The notes under the pieces: model-generated | Databases searched by the model: none | What the model was told of the DNA's origin: nothing | The model's input: only the letters and a program-made list of their open reading frames with translations | Part shown: positions 16,868 to 26,757 of the stretch, piece by piece | Numbering within the stretch: the stretch's first letter is position 1 | How the letters are laid out: each line of letters begins with the position of its first letter | Source: Verrucomicrobiota bacterium | GTDB lineage: Bacteria > Verrucomicrobiota > Verrucomicrobiia > Limisphaerales > JACPZS01 | Direction: 5' to 3' | Assembly: GCA_016195385.1 (NCBI GenBank) | Contig: JACPZS010000206.1 | Span: 1-64,000 of the forward strand | DNA length: 64,000 nt | Translations under genes and position numbers: made by a program

Positions 16868-18604
16868 ATGAAAACCTGCCTTTCCTTCCTGGTGGCGTTG
16901 GCGGCCCAGTTCAGCCTGGCAACACTCACGGCCCTAGCTCATCCCGGCTCCGGCATTGTCGTGGATAAAGAGGGCAATGTGTATTTCACTCACACGGGCC
17001 GCGGTGCCGGAAAGATCGACGCACAAGGCAAGCTCACGTACGTTCACAAAGACACCGGTGGGCACTTCATCGCTCTGGACGCGGAGGGCAGTTTTTCTTC
17101 CGCCGCCGGCAACCGGTTGTTTGAGAGGATCACCCCGTCAGGCGCCAAGCCGACACTGCTTTACGCCAGCGGCGGCGCGCCCCTCGTCGTGAACCGTGAT
17201 GGAAATTTGTATTACGGGAGCGGATTCCCCGGAGGCGATGACACGACACCGGGAGGCTTCACATTGACTCGAATGTCGCCGGACGGGAAGAAGACTCTGT
17301 TCTCGCCCGAAGTGAAAGTGACACTTGAGAAGCTCGGCGAATCGGTCACTGGATTGGCCGCCGACCGGGACGGAACTCTGTTTGTCGCCTGCCCCAGTGC
17401 GATTCTGAAGGTCAAGATGGACGGCACGGTGACGACGGTCATTCATCCGGTGGTGGTGAAGGACTGCGACTTCGCGCCAAAGGAATCGACCTCACGATTT
17501 TTTCACGCTCCTTACTTGAGAGGTTTGGATGTCACCGAAGAGGGAACGGTCTATGCCGCCGTCGCCGGCTGTCGCTGTGTCGTGAAGATCTCACCAGAGG
17601 GAAAGGTCGAAACCGTCCTGAAGTCCGAGCAGCCTTGGGTGCCGACCGGTGTTGCCGTGCATCGTGGCGAGGTTTACATCCTGGAATACACGAATGCGAA
17701 CGGAAGTCCCACGGAAGGCTGGCGGCCTCGCGTCCGAAAATTGGGGCCTGATGGCAAAGTCACGATCCTGTTAACGGTCGCGCCTGACGACGGCTCTCCA
17801 GCCCAGGTGGGTTCCTTCCCCGGGTCTAAAGCTGGTGACGAGCGCGAAGCGGGCGGCATTAAGCTTTGTTGGTGTCCGGCGGGAAAATTCTTAATGGGCA
17901 GCCCGCGCGGCGAACCAGAGCGCAGGCCCGGCGAAGATCAGGTCGAGGTGACGTTGACGAAGGGTTTTTGGATGGGGAAGTACGAGGTGACACAAGGTGA
18001 GTGGAAGCGGGTGGTCGGGAAGTTGCCCGGAGAACTCACGGCGGGAGGTGGCGAAGGTGACGACCTCCCCGTTTACAATGTCAATTACGCGGAGGCGGAA
18101 GCGTTCTGCCGGAAGTTGACCGAGATCGCCCATGCATCCGGCAAGCTGCCGAGCGATTGGGAATTCCGGCTGCCCACCGAAGCGCAATGGGAGTACGCCT
18201 GCCGGGCGGGAACGACGACGGCAACTTCGTTCGGTGACAAGTTGAACAGCCAGCAGGCAAACGTTTTGGGCAAGCCGTACAACGGAGCCGAACCGGGGCC
18301 GTCACTGAACCGGGCGACGAAAGTGGGGAGCTACCCGGCCAACGCGTGGGGCTTGCACGACATGCACGGCAACGTCGTCGAGTGGTGCCGGGACTGGTAC
18401 CACCAAAGGCTCCCCGGCGGTGCCGATCCGGATCTCTCGTCGGTGAAGGGGACAAGGAACGGGGACGGCACGTTTTCGCGATCGCGCCGGGGCAGCGCCT
18501 GGACCGATGACGCATGGGCCTCGCGCTCGGCCTTCCGGCAGCGGTATGAACCCGAGCGACGGGCCGATCACATCGGCATTCGCGTCGTCGCCGTCCGACT
18601 GTAG
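16868..18604 (+). CDS. Exported propeller-FGE-sulfatase domain fusion protein
   Basis: A 578-residue fusion. A signal peptide (residues 1-24) leads into an NHL/SMP-30-like propeller (about 25-300) with blades such as GIVVDKEGNVYFT, GLAADRDGTLFVAC and GLDVTEEGTVYAAV. The C-terminal half (about 335-578) is a formylglycine-generating-enzyme/sulfatase-modifying-factor domain: MGKYEVTQGEWKRVVG, FRLPTEAQWEYACRAGT, WGLHDMHGNVVEWCRDWY and a terminal RSAFRQRYEPERRADHIGIRV. In this large family most bacterial members are not true FGEs but C-type-lectin-like modules; I cannot identify the catalytic Cys pair of genuine FGE, so a binding or scaffold role is likelier. Confidence 0.85.
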   Translation: MKTCLSFLVALAAQFSLATLTALAHPGSGIVVDKEGNVYFTHTGRGAGKIDAQGKLTYVHKDTGGHFIALDAEGSFSSAAGNRLFERITPSGAKPTLLYASGGAPLVVNRDGNLYYGSGFPGGDDTTPGGFTLTRMSPDGKKTLFSPEVKVTLEKLGESVTGLAADRDGTLFVACPSAILKVKMDGTVTTVIHPVVVKDCDFAPKESTSRFFHAPYLRGLDVTEEGTVYAAVAGCRCVVKISPEGKVETVLKSEQPWVPTGVAVHRGEVYILEYTNANGSPTEGWRPRVRKLGPDGKVTILLTVAPDDGSPAQVGSFPGSKAGDEREAGGIKLCWCPAGKFLMGSPRGEPERRPGEDQVEVTLTKGFWMGKYEVTQGEWKRVVGKLPGELTAGGGEGDDLPVYNVNYAEAEAFCRKLTEIAHASGKLPSDWEFRLPTEAQWEYACRAGTTTATSFGDKLNSQQANVLGKPYNGAEPGPSLNRATKVGSYPANAWGLHDMHGNVVEWCRDWYHQRLPGGADPDLSSVKGTRNGDGTFSRSRRGSAWTDDAWASRSAFRQRYEPERRADHIGIRVVAVRL

Positions 18605-18769
18605 CCGGTAACGGTTGCGATTCGACGCCGCTAAAATACATGAGCGAAGGCGAAGCCATCGGGTCTGGTGGGCGGCCGCTTTCTGTTCTTCCTCGAGTCA
18701 GGGAAAGTCACTAAACTTCATCCATGCCAGACACTCCCCTAGCTCGCAAGCGGTGGGAAAGCAGGCGTT

Positions 18770-19600
18770 ATGAGAATTGATTCGCACCAGCATTTCTGGA
18801 TTTACGATGCGTCGGAATATCCGTGGATGACCGACCGGCTTGCTGCCATCCGGCGCGATTTTTTGCCGGCTGATTTGCAACGCGAGCAGGCGAAAGTGAG
18901 TCTGGATGGCTCCATCGCCGTGCAAGCCCGCCAGAGTTTGAAAGAATCGCGCTGGCTGCTGGAACTGGCGGAGCGGGAACCGGTGATCCACGGCGTCGTG
19001 GGCTGGGTGGATTTGCAATCCGTGGAAGTCTGGCAACAACTCGCGGAACTGGCGCCGCACGGAAAATTCGTCGGCGTGCGTCACGTGGTGCAGGACGAAC
19101 CGGAAGATAATTTCATGCTGCGGCCGGCTTTTCTGCGTGGCATCGGCCAACTAAAGCAATTTGAACTCGCGTATGACTTGCTGGTGTTTCCACGGCAGCT
19201 TCCGGCGGCGATCCAGCTCGCCCGGCAATTCCCCGAGCAGCGGTTCGTGCTCGATCACCTCGCCAAGCCCGCCATCAAAGCCGGCAAACTCGCGCCGTGG
19301 GAACGCGACCTGCGCGAACTGGCGAAGTCACCGAACGTCTTTTGCAAAATCTCGGGCATGGTGACGGAGGCGGATTGGAGCGCGTGGCGACCGGCGGACT
19401 TCCGCCCTTGCCTCGATGTGGTGTTCGCTGCATTCGGCGAGGACCGGGTGATGTTCGGATCGGACTGGCCCGTGTGTCTGCTCGCTGCCAGTTATGAAGA
19501 AGTTTTCGGTATTGCCCGCGACTACTTCTGTCAATTTTCCGCCGCGACTCAGGCGAAATTCTTCGGCGGGAACGCCGCCAGGTTTTATCGCCTCGAATAA
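18770..19600 (+). CDS. Amidohydrolase (L-fuconolactonase-like)
   Basis: A metal-dependent TIM-barrel hydrolase of the amidohydrolase-2 family (L-fucono-1,5-lactonase, L-rhamnono-lactonase and 2-pyrone-4,6-dicarboxylate lactonase group), 276 residues. The N-terminal MRIDSHQHFWIYD contains the HxH motif, FVGVRHVVQDEP and RFVLDHLAKP follow, and VMFGSDWPVC carries the catalytic Asp. Lactonases of this kind act in L-fucose or L-rhamnose degradation, which fits the polysaccharide-degrading character of this organism, but no other pathway gene is adjacent. Confidence 0.85.
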   Translation: MRIDSHQHFWIYDASEYPWMTDRLAAIRRDFLPADLQREQAKVSLDGSIAVQARQSLKESRWLLELAEREPVIHGVVGWVDLQSVEVWQQLAELAPHGKFVGVRHVVQDEPEDNFMLRPAFLRGIGQLKQFELAYDLLVFPRQLPAAIQLARQFPEQRFVLDHLAKPAIKAGKLAPWERDLRELAKSPNVFCKISGMVTEADWSAWRPADFRPCLDVVFAAFGEDRVMFGSDWPVCLLAASYEEVFGIARDYFCQFSAATQAKFFGGNAARFYRLE

Positions 19601-19625
19601 GCCGACCACAGCAGCCGCGCCCGCG

Positions 19626-20183
19626 CTACGGTGTTTGAATCTGCCGATACAACCACGCGCGGGCAAAAGCCCACCAGCGTTCCACGGTCGGCTCGGAAAC
19701 GCCGAGGATTTCAGCGGCTTCTTTGTTCGTGAGGCCGACGAAGAAACGGAGCTTCACGAGTTCGGCCATTTGCTTGTCTTCAGCGGCCAGTTTCTCCAGC
19801 GCTTCATGGACGGCCAGCAACTCATCATCCTTCGCGGTGGCCGCGATTTCAATTTCATTGATGTCCACGCGCCGTTGGCCGCCGCCGTGACGGGCGGCGC
19901 GTTTGCGGCGGGCATTGTCGATGAGGATGCGGCGCATCGCCTCGGCGGCAGCGGCGAAGAAATGCGCGCGGCCATCGAATTTTGGATTGTCCTCGCCCAC
20001 CAGCTTCAACCACGCCTCATGGACCAACGCGGTTGGTTGCAAGGTTTGCCCCGGCGCCTCACTGCCCATCTTGTGCGCGGCAAGTTTGCGCAACTCCTGA
20101 TAGACGAGCGGGAGCAATTCATCGGCGGCTTTGGGATCGCCTTGCTGAACACGGTCAAGGATGCGGGTGACGTCGATCATCAC
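19626..20183 (-). CDS. ECF-like RNA polymerase sigma factor
   Basis: A sigma-70-family factor of 185 residues of the ECF-like group frequent in planctomycetes, Acidobacteria and Verrucomicrobia. Region 2 reads LPLVYQELRKLAAHKM ... TALVHEAWLKLV ... AHFFAAAAEAMRRILIDNARRK, and region 4 has the helix-turn-helix VKLRFFVGLTNKEAAEILGVSEPTVERWWAFARAWLYRQI. No anti-sigma factor is adjacent. It overlaps by 4 bp the HEPN gene upstream (ATGA at 20180-20183), so it is translationally coupled to the MNT-HEPN pair, an unusual partner for a sigma factor. Confidence 0.88.
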   Translation of the reverse strand: MMIDVTRILDRVQQGDPKAADELLPLVYQELRKLAAHKMGSEAPGQTLQPTALVHEAWLKLVGEDNPKFDGRAHFFAAAAEAMRRILIDNARRKRAARHGGGQRRVDINEIEIAATAKDDELLAVHEALEKLAAEDKQMAELVKLRFFVGLTNKEAAEILGVSEPTVERWWAFARAWLYRQIQTP

Positions 20184-20584
20184 GACGCGGGCAGGCGTGA
20201 TTTGACTGTTTCGAGCAACGCCGTGACTCCATCGACTTGCGCCCGCAACTTCGGCCAGTCGGGGTCATCCAGATCGAAACCAGGATAACGGTCGGTGAAA
20301 TAGACCTGTGCCAGCACATCGCAGAGCGGCTCGACAGTCGGAAGGAGATCGGAATTGCGTTCCGCCAAAAAATCAAACAGCCGGTTCAGATCGTGCGTTT
20401 TTTCGAGCGGCCAGCCGGTGCGGATCAATTCCGCTTTGAGAATCTTCTCCAGAATTTCCGCCCGCTTGCTGCGCGCGCCGGAATAACTGATTTCCTGCTC
20501 GGCCGCCATCCGCACCATGTCCATATCGGATGCGGCGATTCGCAGCCAGTCGGCGGGATTCTTCGAGTTAGTTTTCCTCGGCAA
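20180..20584 (-). CDS. HEPN-domain protein (putative toxin of MNT-HEPN pair)
   Basis: A small helical protein of 134 residues resembling the PF05168-type HEPN family: RAEILEKILKAELIRTGWPLEKTHDLNRLFDFL, then YFTDRYPGFDLDDPDW near the C-terminus. HEPN proteins are often RNases paired with minimal nucleotidyltransferases. The canonical RX4-6H RNase motif is not present; the nearest is R followed by H nine residues later (RTGWPLEKTH), so activity is doubtful. It overlaps the nucleotidyltransferase gene upstream by 17 bp and the sigma-factor gene downstream by 4 bp. Confidence 0.8.
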   Translation of the reverse strand: MPRKTNSKNPADWLRIAASDMDMVRMAAEQEISYSGARSKRAEILEKILKAELIRTGWPLEKTHDLNRLFDFLAERNSDLLPTVEPLCDVLAQVYFTDRYPGFDLDDPDWPKLRAQVDGVTALLETVKSRLPAS

Positions 20585-20927
20585 GACGCACTCCTTCCCT
20601 CAGCACCGTCTCATAAAAAAAATCCTGGATGCTTCGCTTCTCTGACAATCGTTCCGGCGTGATCGGCACAATCGTGAATGAAGGCTTGGGCCGGATGGGG
20701 CGCATGGCCCGGCAAAAACTCTGCGCCGCCTCCAATTGCTTTCCAGCGCCGTCGGCCACGATGCACAGATCCACGTCGCTGTCGGGCCGGGCGTCGCCGC
20801 GTGCGTGCGAGCCGAAGAGATAGACCGCGCGCAACGGCATCACGCGGTTCATCGCTTCGAGGCAACGCACCAGTGTCTCGCGCTGAGAGGCAAGGCTGGG
20901 CGGTAAGTTCTCGAACAGCAGCTTCAT
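20568..20927 (-). CDS. Minimal nucleotidyltransferase (MNT, antitoxin-type)
   Basis: A 119-residue minimal nucleotidyltransferase of the DNA-polymerase-beta fold. The defining motif AVYLFGSHARGDARPDSDVDL, with its GSxAR and two metal-binding aspartates, is intact. Such proteins form two-gene modules with HEPN partners, in which the MNT can adenylylate and silence the HEPN protein (known for MntA-HepT); that this pair does so is inference. The start at MKLLFENLPPSL fits the family. It is first in a three-gene overlapping operon MNT-HEPN-sigma factor. Confidence 0.82.
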   Translation of the reverse strand: MKLLFENLPPSLASQRETLVRCLEAMNRVMPLRAVYLFGSHARGDARPDSDVDLCIVADGAGKQLEAAQSFCRAMRPIRPKPSFTIVPITPERLSEKRSIQDFFYETVLREGVRLAEEN

Positions 20928-21029
20928 CGATGAAGTTTTATCCGCGAATCGTTTTGCCTGCAAGCCACGCCTTTGCCTGGTTAAAGACAAACAACCGGCC
21001 CAGTACTCCGGTCTGGCTTTGCTCTCCAG

Positions 21030-22943
21030 TCACCGCAGCATCGTTCGATAGAAACGCCGCGAAGGATTTGCCGCATCGGGATCAGTGAACTCCAGCGTGC
21101 CGGTGAGATTGGTTACGGTGGCCACTGGCAACCATTGCTTTAGATCGGTGGACGCTTGCACCTCGAAAGCCATCCCTTTCCACGATTGGACGCGAAGAAG
21201 ACCTGCTCCCAGCGCCTGGAGCCGCGCCGGCTCTGTGACGGTTAGGAACTGCTTAGGCGCGACGTTATGGAACTCCTGCACAATGCCCGAGGGCCATTCG
21301 ATGCGGAGCGTGTCGATGATCATAGCGTCGCCGAGGCCAAAATCGGCTTCGAGGCTGCCGCCGGAGGTTCCATCGCCGCCGTCAATCTGGCGCATCTGCC
21401 AGCGGGATTGTCCGGCGATGATAGCCTTGAGGCGGACCTTCGCCTCGATTCCAGCGCGGTTCGATACGGTGCCGACGCACTTGATCTTGACCCAATTGTT
21501 GCTGTTCCCGTTGTTTCGGTAAAGGAAATTGACCTGTGCCGGGCCAAGGAGGCCGTTCGCGACGAACAGATCGAGAAAGCCGTCGTTGTCGTAGTCGCCC
21601 CAGGCGATACCGGAGGACGCTCCCCCGTCGTTGGCGAGGCTGCCCGAGGTAATCCTGGTGAAGCTGCCATCGCCGTTGTTTCGGTAGAGGAAATTGTTCT
21701 GCGGTGCGGAGAGGCCATTGATCACGAACAAGTCCAGGAAACCGTCGTTGTCGTAATCACCCCAGGCGCAACCCAGGGAAACAGCCGTGTCCGTCACGAT
21801 GTTCCCGGAAGTGATCCTCTCGAAGGTGCCGTCCCTGCGGTTGTGGTAAAGACGGTTGCTGCCGCTGCCCGCGTTGGCGACGAATAGATCCAGGAAGCCA
21901 TCATTGTCGTAGTCTCCCCAGGCATGCCCGGCCGACGGTTGAGCATCGGAAGCAGGCACTCCGCCTGTGATTCGAATGAACGCGCCGTGTCCGTCATTGC
22001 GAAAAAGGAAATTGGCACCGCTGTAGCCGGATACGAAGACATCGCTCCAGCCATCATTGTCGAAGTCCGCCCAGGCACAAGCGATGGACTGCGAGCCGAC
22101 GTTGACGAGTGGATCGCCAACGACTTTCGTGAAGCGTCCGTCCGGATTGTTTCGATACAGAACCAAATTACGACTCCAGTCCGCCACCAATAGGTCCAGC
22201 AGGCCGTCGTTGTTGAAATCACCCCAGGCGCCGCCGTGGCAGTTGCCCGTGGCGCTTGCCAGCACGCCCACCGCTCCGGCAGCCATTCGTGAGAATGTTC
22301 CGTTCCCGTTGTTGTGATAGAGGGCGTTTGATTCCGTAAAATTCGCGGCTCCGTTGAGGGTCACCAGATCCAGAAACCCGTCGTTGTCATAGTCGCCCCA
22401 GGTGCAACGAATCGTGTGTTCGGGATCAGTCCCGATCGGCAACGCGTTGATTCGGGAGAAAGTTCCGTCCCGGTTGTTACGATATAGAAAATTCCCTCCG
22501 CCACCGTAGTTCGAAACCAGCAGATCAAGGAAGCCGTCGTTGTCGTAGTCCGCCCAGGAGCTGCCTCCGAAGCGTGCGCGGTCGGTCACGATGCCGCCAC
22601 TGGTGATTTTAGTGAACGTCGGATCGACACTGAGCGTCGCCACGCGGCTCGTGGAAGAGAGCCCGGCGGCATCAGTGACCACAGCCAGATAATCGCCTGC
22701 CGCTGCGAGCGAGACGTTCGTCAACGAGAGTGCGTTCGCCACGGTTCCGGTGATCTCGCCGCCGGCGAATCGCCACTGGTAGTTCAACGGTGCGGTTCCG
22801 GTGGCTTTGACCTGGAACGTCACGTTCGCGCTGAGGCTCACCGACTTGTTCGTTGGGTGAACAGTGATGGTGGGTTGAGCCGGGCTGAACATGGGGAAAG
22901 CGAGTCCGATTAAACAGGTCAGCAGTATTGGGGTTGGTTTCAT
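21030..22943 (-). CDS. Exported Ig / FG-GAP repeat / UnbV-ASPIC protein
   Basis: A secreted 637-residue protein. A signal peptide (MKPTPILLTCLIGLAFPMFSPA) is followed by one Ig-like domain (PTITVHPTNKSVSLSANVTF ... AGDYLAVVTDAAG), then seven FG-GAP/VCBS units, each around the calcium-binding motif WGDYDNDGFLDLFV, forming a propeller. After it comes an ASPIC/UnbV-like domain (RAGIEAKVRL ... LRIEWPSGIVQEFHNV) and a C-terminal beta-domain of about 70 residues common in verrucomicrobial secreted proteins. The function is probably extracellular binding or adhesion. The DNA is strongly repetitive across the units. Confidence 0.87.
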   Translation of the reverse strand: MKPTPILLTCLIGLAFPMFSPAQPTITVHPTNKSVSLSANVTFQVKATGTAPLNYQWRFAGGEITGTVANALSLTNVSLAAAGDYLAVVTDAAGLSSTSRVATLSVDPTFTKITSGGIVTDRARFGGSSWADYDNDGFLDLLVSNYGGGGNFLYRNNRDGTFSRINALPIGTDPEHTIRCTWGDYDNDGFLDLVTLNGAANFTESNALYHNNGNGTFSRMAAGAVGVLASATGNCHGGAWGDFNNDGLLDLLVADWSRNLVLYRNNPDGRFTKVVGDPLVNVGSQSIACAWADFDNDGWSDVFVSGYSGANFLFRNDGHGAFIRITGGVPASDAQPSAGHAWGDYDNDGFLDLFVANAGSGSNRLYHNRRDGTFERITSGNIVTDTAVSLGCAWGDYDNDGFLDLFVINGLSAPQNNFLYRNNGDGSFTRITSGSLANDGGASSGIAWGDYDNDGFLDLFVANGLLGPAQVNFLYRNNGNSNNWVKIKCVGTVSNRAGIEAKVRLKAIIAGQSRWQMRQIDGGDGTSGGSLEADFGLGDAMIIDTLRIEWPSGIVQEFHNVAPKQFLTVTEPARLQALGAGLLRVQSWKGMAFEVQASTDLKQWLPVATVTNLTGTLEFTDPDAANPSRRFYRTMLR

Positions 22944-23121
22944 TGGTTTTTCTTTTGTGTTTTTTCAGGCGGCGAGCGCTTGTTTTTTTGTTTGGCCACT
23001 GCTACGGGCAGCGGAAATTCACGGTTTCAAACGACACTTCATGCGTTGAGGTTTTGAGCCTCTTTCAATCAGGATCTAATTGCTGACGGGAAATTGATTG
23101 TTTACCCGGCGCTGTTCCGGC

Positions 23122-23312
23122 GTCGCGGAGCGACTTGGTGATGGTAGCCGTGGCTTTCAAGCCACGGTCCTATGCGCCAAGATCTCCTTCGTCGCAGAGC
23201 GACGATTGAAAATACGGTGCCGGATTCATGCGTCGCTCCGCGACGCGGCGCATGGGATGCGCACAACCGCGGGATAAATCCCACGGCTACCGTCAGTTCA
23301 TCGCTCTGCGAT
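23122..23312. repeat. REP-like palindromic element with GTCGC-NNN-GCGAC hairpins
   Basis: The 410-bp gap between two minus-strand genes (22944-23355) holds a compound palindrome. Four short hairpins share a 5-bp stem: GTCGCGGAGCGAC (23122), GTCGCAGAGCGAC (23191), GTCGCTCCGCGAC (23232) and ATCGCTCTGCGAT (23300). The loops of the first two are complementary to those of the last two, so the whole unit is an inverted repeat. A 9-bp hairpin CCGTGGCTT/AAGCCACGG sits at 23148-23167 and a partner CCACGGCTACC at 23281. No gene is seen in the gap. Confidence 0.75.
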
Positions 23313-23355
23313 GCGATAAGACCACGCTCGGGAGATGTGGTTAATACCAAGGGTT

Positions 23356-26300
23356 TCATCGGCTTTTCGTCTTTGTTTTTGCGATTACATCGGCTTCTGC
23401 GAGAGGCGCGGCGGGCCAGAGCCGCACGGTGGCATCAGCGCCGCAGCTTGCCATGAAGTTGCCATCCCGCGAAAAGGCCACCCCGGTGACCTCGCCCACA
23501 TGCCCTTTCAGACTAAGGGCCAACTGACGTGTGGCCACTTGCCAAAGCTTCAGCCCTCCGCCTTCGCCCGCAGATGCCAGAGTGCGACCGTCTGGGCTGA
23601 AGGCCAAGGACATCACCCTCCCGGTATGGGCTTTCAGCGTCGGCTGGAGCGCCTCCATCGTCGTTGTGTTGTAGAGCACGATGTTTCCGCCCCAATCACT
23701 GGCGGCCAGAAGTGGCTCGCTAGGAGAGAACGCCAGGCAGATCACCGAACTACCGAACTGACTCCTAATCCGATAGAGAAGCCGCCGAGTTGAGGCGTCC
23801 CACAGACTGACAGGGCCGTCCTTGTGGCCCGTCGCCAACAAGGACCCACTCTGAGACCATGCAACTTCCACAATGTCCGACGCGTCGCCGGATAGACTTC
23901 CGGTGGCCTGTCGAGATGTAACATCCCAGAACTGCAAGCCAGCTTGACCGCCCACCATGAAAGGATACTTGGACCCTCCGGCCATCAGCGTCTGTCCGTC
24001 CGGTGAAAAGGCAAGCGAACCCACGGGAAATCCATTGGTGAGCGTGGCGACCGCTTTGTGGTCGCTCACGTCCCACAGTCTCACCGTCTGGTCGTGACTT
24101 CCGGTGGCGAGAATCTTTCCGTCGGAGGAAAAAGCAGCACACATCGTGGCACCGGTGTGTCCAGCGAGAGGTGTCCGCGTCTGGGTGGGCAGATCCCACA
24201 AGTTCACGGCAAGACTATCGGTTCCTACCGCCGCTAGGTGTCGTCCGTCGGGGGACAAGGCCAAGTCCTCCACAAATGTCCCGTTGCCGATGAGAGCGTC
24301 GCCGCCTGTCGTGGCATGCCAAAGCTTGACCAGACCGTCATCGCTTCGAGATAGGAGCAGCTTTCCGTCCGGCGAGAAGTTGAGCCAGTTTATTGTAGCT
24401 CCGTGCCCGCGAAGCAGCGAAATTTGTTGGCCAGTGTTCAAGTCCCACAGCCGGATGGTGTGATCGTGCCCTCCTGAAGCGAGGATTCGTCGATCCGGCG
24501 AAAAGGCCAGCGCCTTGATCGCCGCGATGTGACCGAGCAGCTTTGACACGGGTTTGCCCGAGATCACATCCCAGACAATGACCGCGCTGTCAGCGCTTCC
24601 GGAGGCCATCCGAAGGCCGTCCGACGATGTTGTCATCGCGTAAACCCAGGCTGTGTGGCTTTCGAGTGGAGCCGCCGCTTCCGCCCCCGTGGCGACATCC
24701 CAAGAGCGGATCATGGCTTCGCTCCCGCCGGAGAACAGATATCGTCCATCGGGCGAGAAGGCGACACCGTTCGCCCAGTAGGAGTAGTGGTGCAAGGTCC
24801 GGCCAGGCTTGGAATTCCCCGCCTCGACATCCCACAGCTTGACGGAGTTATCAGGACTTGCCGAAGCCAGCCATCTTCCGTCGCGGGAGAAGGAGATGGC
24901 GTTGATTGATGAGCGAAGATGCCCTTCTAATTCCACCCGGACACGTCTGGCAGCAAGCTCCCACACTTTGATGCGGCCATCCTCGGTCGCCGTGGCCAGA
25001 AGGTTAGTGTTCCCGGAACAAAAGGTGAGGTTCGAGATTCCGTCTTGATCTTCGAGCAGCACCTGGTTTTTCCGGCCGGAAAGGTCGTGAAAGGCAAGCG
25101 TCTTCGCGTCGTTGAGCAGGAGCAATCCGCGATCGAAAAACAGCGCGGATCGGAATTGTTGATTGAGGTCGCCGAATGTCGCGATGCTTTGGTCCTGGCA
25201 GAGTTTCCTGAGATAGCGCCACTCGAATGCGGGTGCATCGCCACGCATGGGGCGGCTGGCCTCGATCAAATCTTTCGCGCGGTGGAGATCGCCTTCTTCC
25301 CACGCCTGGAGGGCCAACTGCATGTCGGCGAGCTTGCGCTGCGTTTCGGCCTTCTGCTCCGCCTGACGGGCCTTCTCCGCATTCTTGTCAGCGGTTTGGC
25401 GTTGTTCCACCGCGTCCTTCTTTGCTCGCGTGGCCGCAATTGCGAGCCACGCGCTGACGAGCACTCCGAGCACCAGCACCGTCGCAATCGCTGCTGCGGC
25501 GGCGAAGGCGAGCTTGTTCCTCCGAACCAGTTTCTGAAACCGATACGCCGCGCTTGGTGGGCGCGCGAGGACGGCTTCGTTGTTCAGATGTCGTAAGATG
25601 TCACTAGCGAGATTGCTGGCGGTTTCGTAGCGCCGGGCGCGATCTTTCTCCAGGCACTTCATCACGATCCAGTCCACGTCGCCGCGCAGCAGGTGAATCA
25701 GCTTCAGCGCTTCGGATTGACGGTGTTTGGCCGTGGTGGTGAGTTCACCCTCCAGCATCGTGCTCAACCGCGTTGAAGGGCGCACGGGTTCCTGCTCCCG
25801 AATGGTGCGGCGCATCTCGTCCAGGCCGGACGCCAGCAGTTCTTTCCCATCGAACGGCGTCTTGCCCGTGAGCATTTCGTAGAGCAGCACGCCCAGGCTA
25901 TAAATGTCGCAGCGCGTGTCTATATCTAAGCCACTCATCTCCGCCTGCTCCGGACTCATATAAGCCGGCGTGCCGATGAATTGCTCGAGCGCGGTGAAGA
26001 GCGTCTTGTCGGTCAGGCGCTGATCGGTCGTGGCCTTGGCTATGCCGAAGTCGATTACCTTGGGCACCGGCACGCCATCGTGCAGCGTGACGAGGATGTT
26101 CGAAGGCTTGATGTCGCGGTGGATGATGCCCTTTTGATGCGCGTGCTGGATCGCCTGGCAAACCTTGATAAACAAGTCGAGCCGGTCACGCGTGGAGAGT
26201 TTGGCCTCGTCGCAATACTCGGTGATGCGCACGCCGCGCACCAGTTCCATGACGAAGTACGGGCGGCCCGCGTCCGTCGCGCCCGCATCGAGCACCTTGG

Positions 26301-26757
26301 CGATGTTCGGATGATCCATAAGCGCGAGGGCCTGCCGCTCGGCCTCAAAACGCGCGATGACGCTCTTGGTGTCCATGCCCAGCTTGATGACCTTGAGCGC
26401 GACGCGGCGGCGCACCGGTTCCTCCTGCTCGGCCATGTAAACGACGCCACAACCGCCCTCGCCAATTTGTTGGAGCAGCTTGTAGCGGCCGATGCGGTCG
26501 CCGGCGCGTTCGGTGACGGGAACGAAAGCGGTCGGGGCGTTCGTCACTGGCCCCGCCAGGACGGTCGGCGCTCCCGCCGCCGGGCTTTGCAGGAATGTGC
26601 CCGCATCGGTGTGAGCCTTGAGCAACGCTTCGAGGCGCTGGCGGAGTTCGGCGTCACCGGCGCAGGTCTCGGTCAGGTAAGCGTCGCGCTCCTCCGCGCC
26701 GGGCAACTTGAGCGCGGCGGCGAAGATTTCCAGCTCACGGTTGAACTGGCTTTTCAT
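23356..26757 (-). CDS. Serine/threonine protein kinase with WD40 repeats
   Basis: A membrane-anchored Hanks-type kinase of 1133 residues. After a leader with [20 protein letters not shown] (typical of planctomycete/verrucomicrobial kinases), the kinase domain (about 92-370) has the glycine loop [13 protein letters not shown], the VALKVIKL lysine, the catalytic [11 protein letters not shown] and DFGIAKAT, and an SPEQAE activation-segment end. A transmembrane helix (about 420-445) leads through a charged coiled-coil segment ([20 protein letters not shown]) to about 13 WD40 repeats, with cores such as [17 protein letters not shown] and LWDVSDHK. The propeller may sense an extracytoplasmic or protein partner; the topology suggests it lies outside the cytoplasm. 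Confidence 0.93.
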   Translation of the reverse strand: MKSQFNRELEIFAAALKLPGAEERDAYLTETCAGDAELRQRLEALLKAHTDAGTFLQSPAAGAPTVLAGPVTNAPTAFVPVTERAGDRIGRYKLLQQIGEGGCGVVYMAEQEEPVRRRVALKVIKLGMDTKSVIARFEAERQALALMDHPNIAKVLDAGATDAGRPYFVMELVRGVRITEYCDEAKLSTRDRLDLFIKVCQAIQHAHQKGIIHRDIKPSNILVTLHDGVPVPKVIDFGIAKATTDQRLTDKTLFTALEQFIGTPAYMSPEQAEMSGLDIDTRCDIYSLGVLLYEMLTGKTPFDGKELLASGLDEMRRTIREQEPVRPSTRLSTMLEGELTTTAKHRQSEALKLIHLLRGDVDWIVMKCLEKDRARRYETASNLASDILRHLNNEAVLARPPSAAYRFQKLVRRNKLAFAAAAAIATVLVLGVLVSAWLAIAATRAKKDAVEQRQTADKNAEKARQAEQKAETQRKLADMQLALQAWEEGDLHRAKDLIEASRPMRGDAPAFEWRYLRKLCQDQSIATFGDLNQQFRSALFFDRGLLLLNDAKTLAFHDLSGRKNQVLLEDQDGISNLTFCSGNTNLLATATEDGRIKVWELAARRVRVELEGHLRSSINAISFSRDGRWLASASPDNSVKLWDVEAGNSKPGRTLHHYSYWANGVAFSPDGRYLFSGGSEAMIRSWDVATGAEAAAPLESHTAWVYAMTTSSDGLRMASGSADSAVIVWDVISGKPVSKLLGHIAAIKALAFSPDRRILASGGHDHTIRLWDLNTGQQISLLRGHGATINWLNFSPDGKLLLSRSDDGLVKLWHATTGGDALIGNGTFVEDLALSPDGRHLAAVGTDSLAVNLWDLPTQTRTPLAGHTGATMCAAFSSDGKILATGSHDQTVRLWDVSDHKAVATLTNGFPVGSLAFSPDGQTLMAGGSKYPFMVGGQAGLQFWDVTSRQATGSLSGDASDIVEVAWSQSGSLLATGHKDGPVSLWDASTRRLLYRIRSQFGSSVICLAFSPSEPLLAASDWGGNIVLYNTTTMEALQPTLKAHTGRVMSLAFSPDGRTLASAGEGGGLKLWQVATRQLALSLKGHVGEVTGVAFSRDGNFMASCGADATVRLWPAAPLAEADVIAKTKTKSR

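Noticed and set aside
16868-18604. Calling the C-terminal domain a true formylglycine-generating enzyme
   Set aside because: The catalytic Cys pair could not be identified and no sulfatase gene is near, so only the fold is claimed.
23122-23312. CRISPR array
   Set aside because: The repeated GTCGC units are short inverted hairpins with irregular spacing, not direct repeats with uniform spacers.
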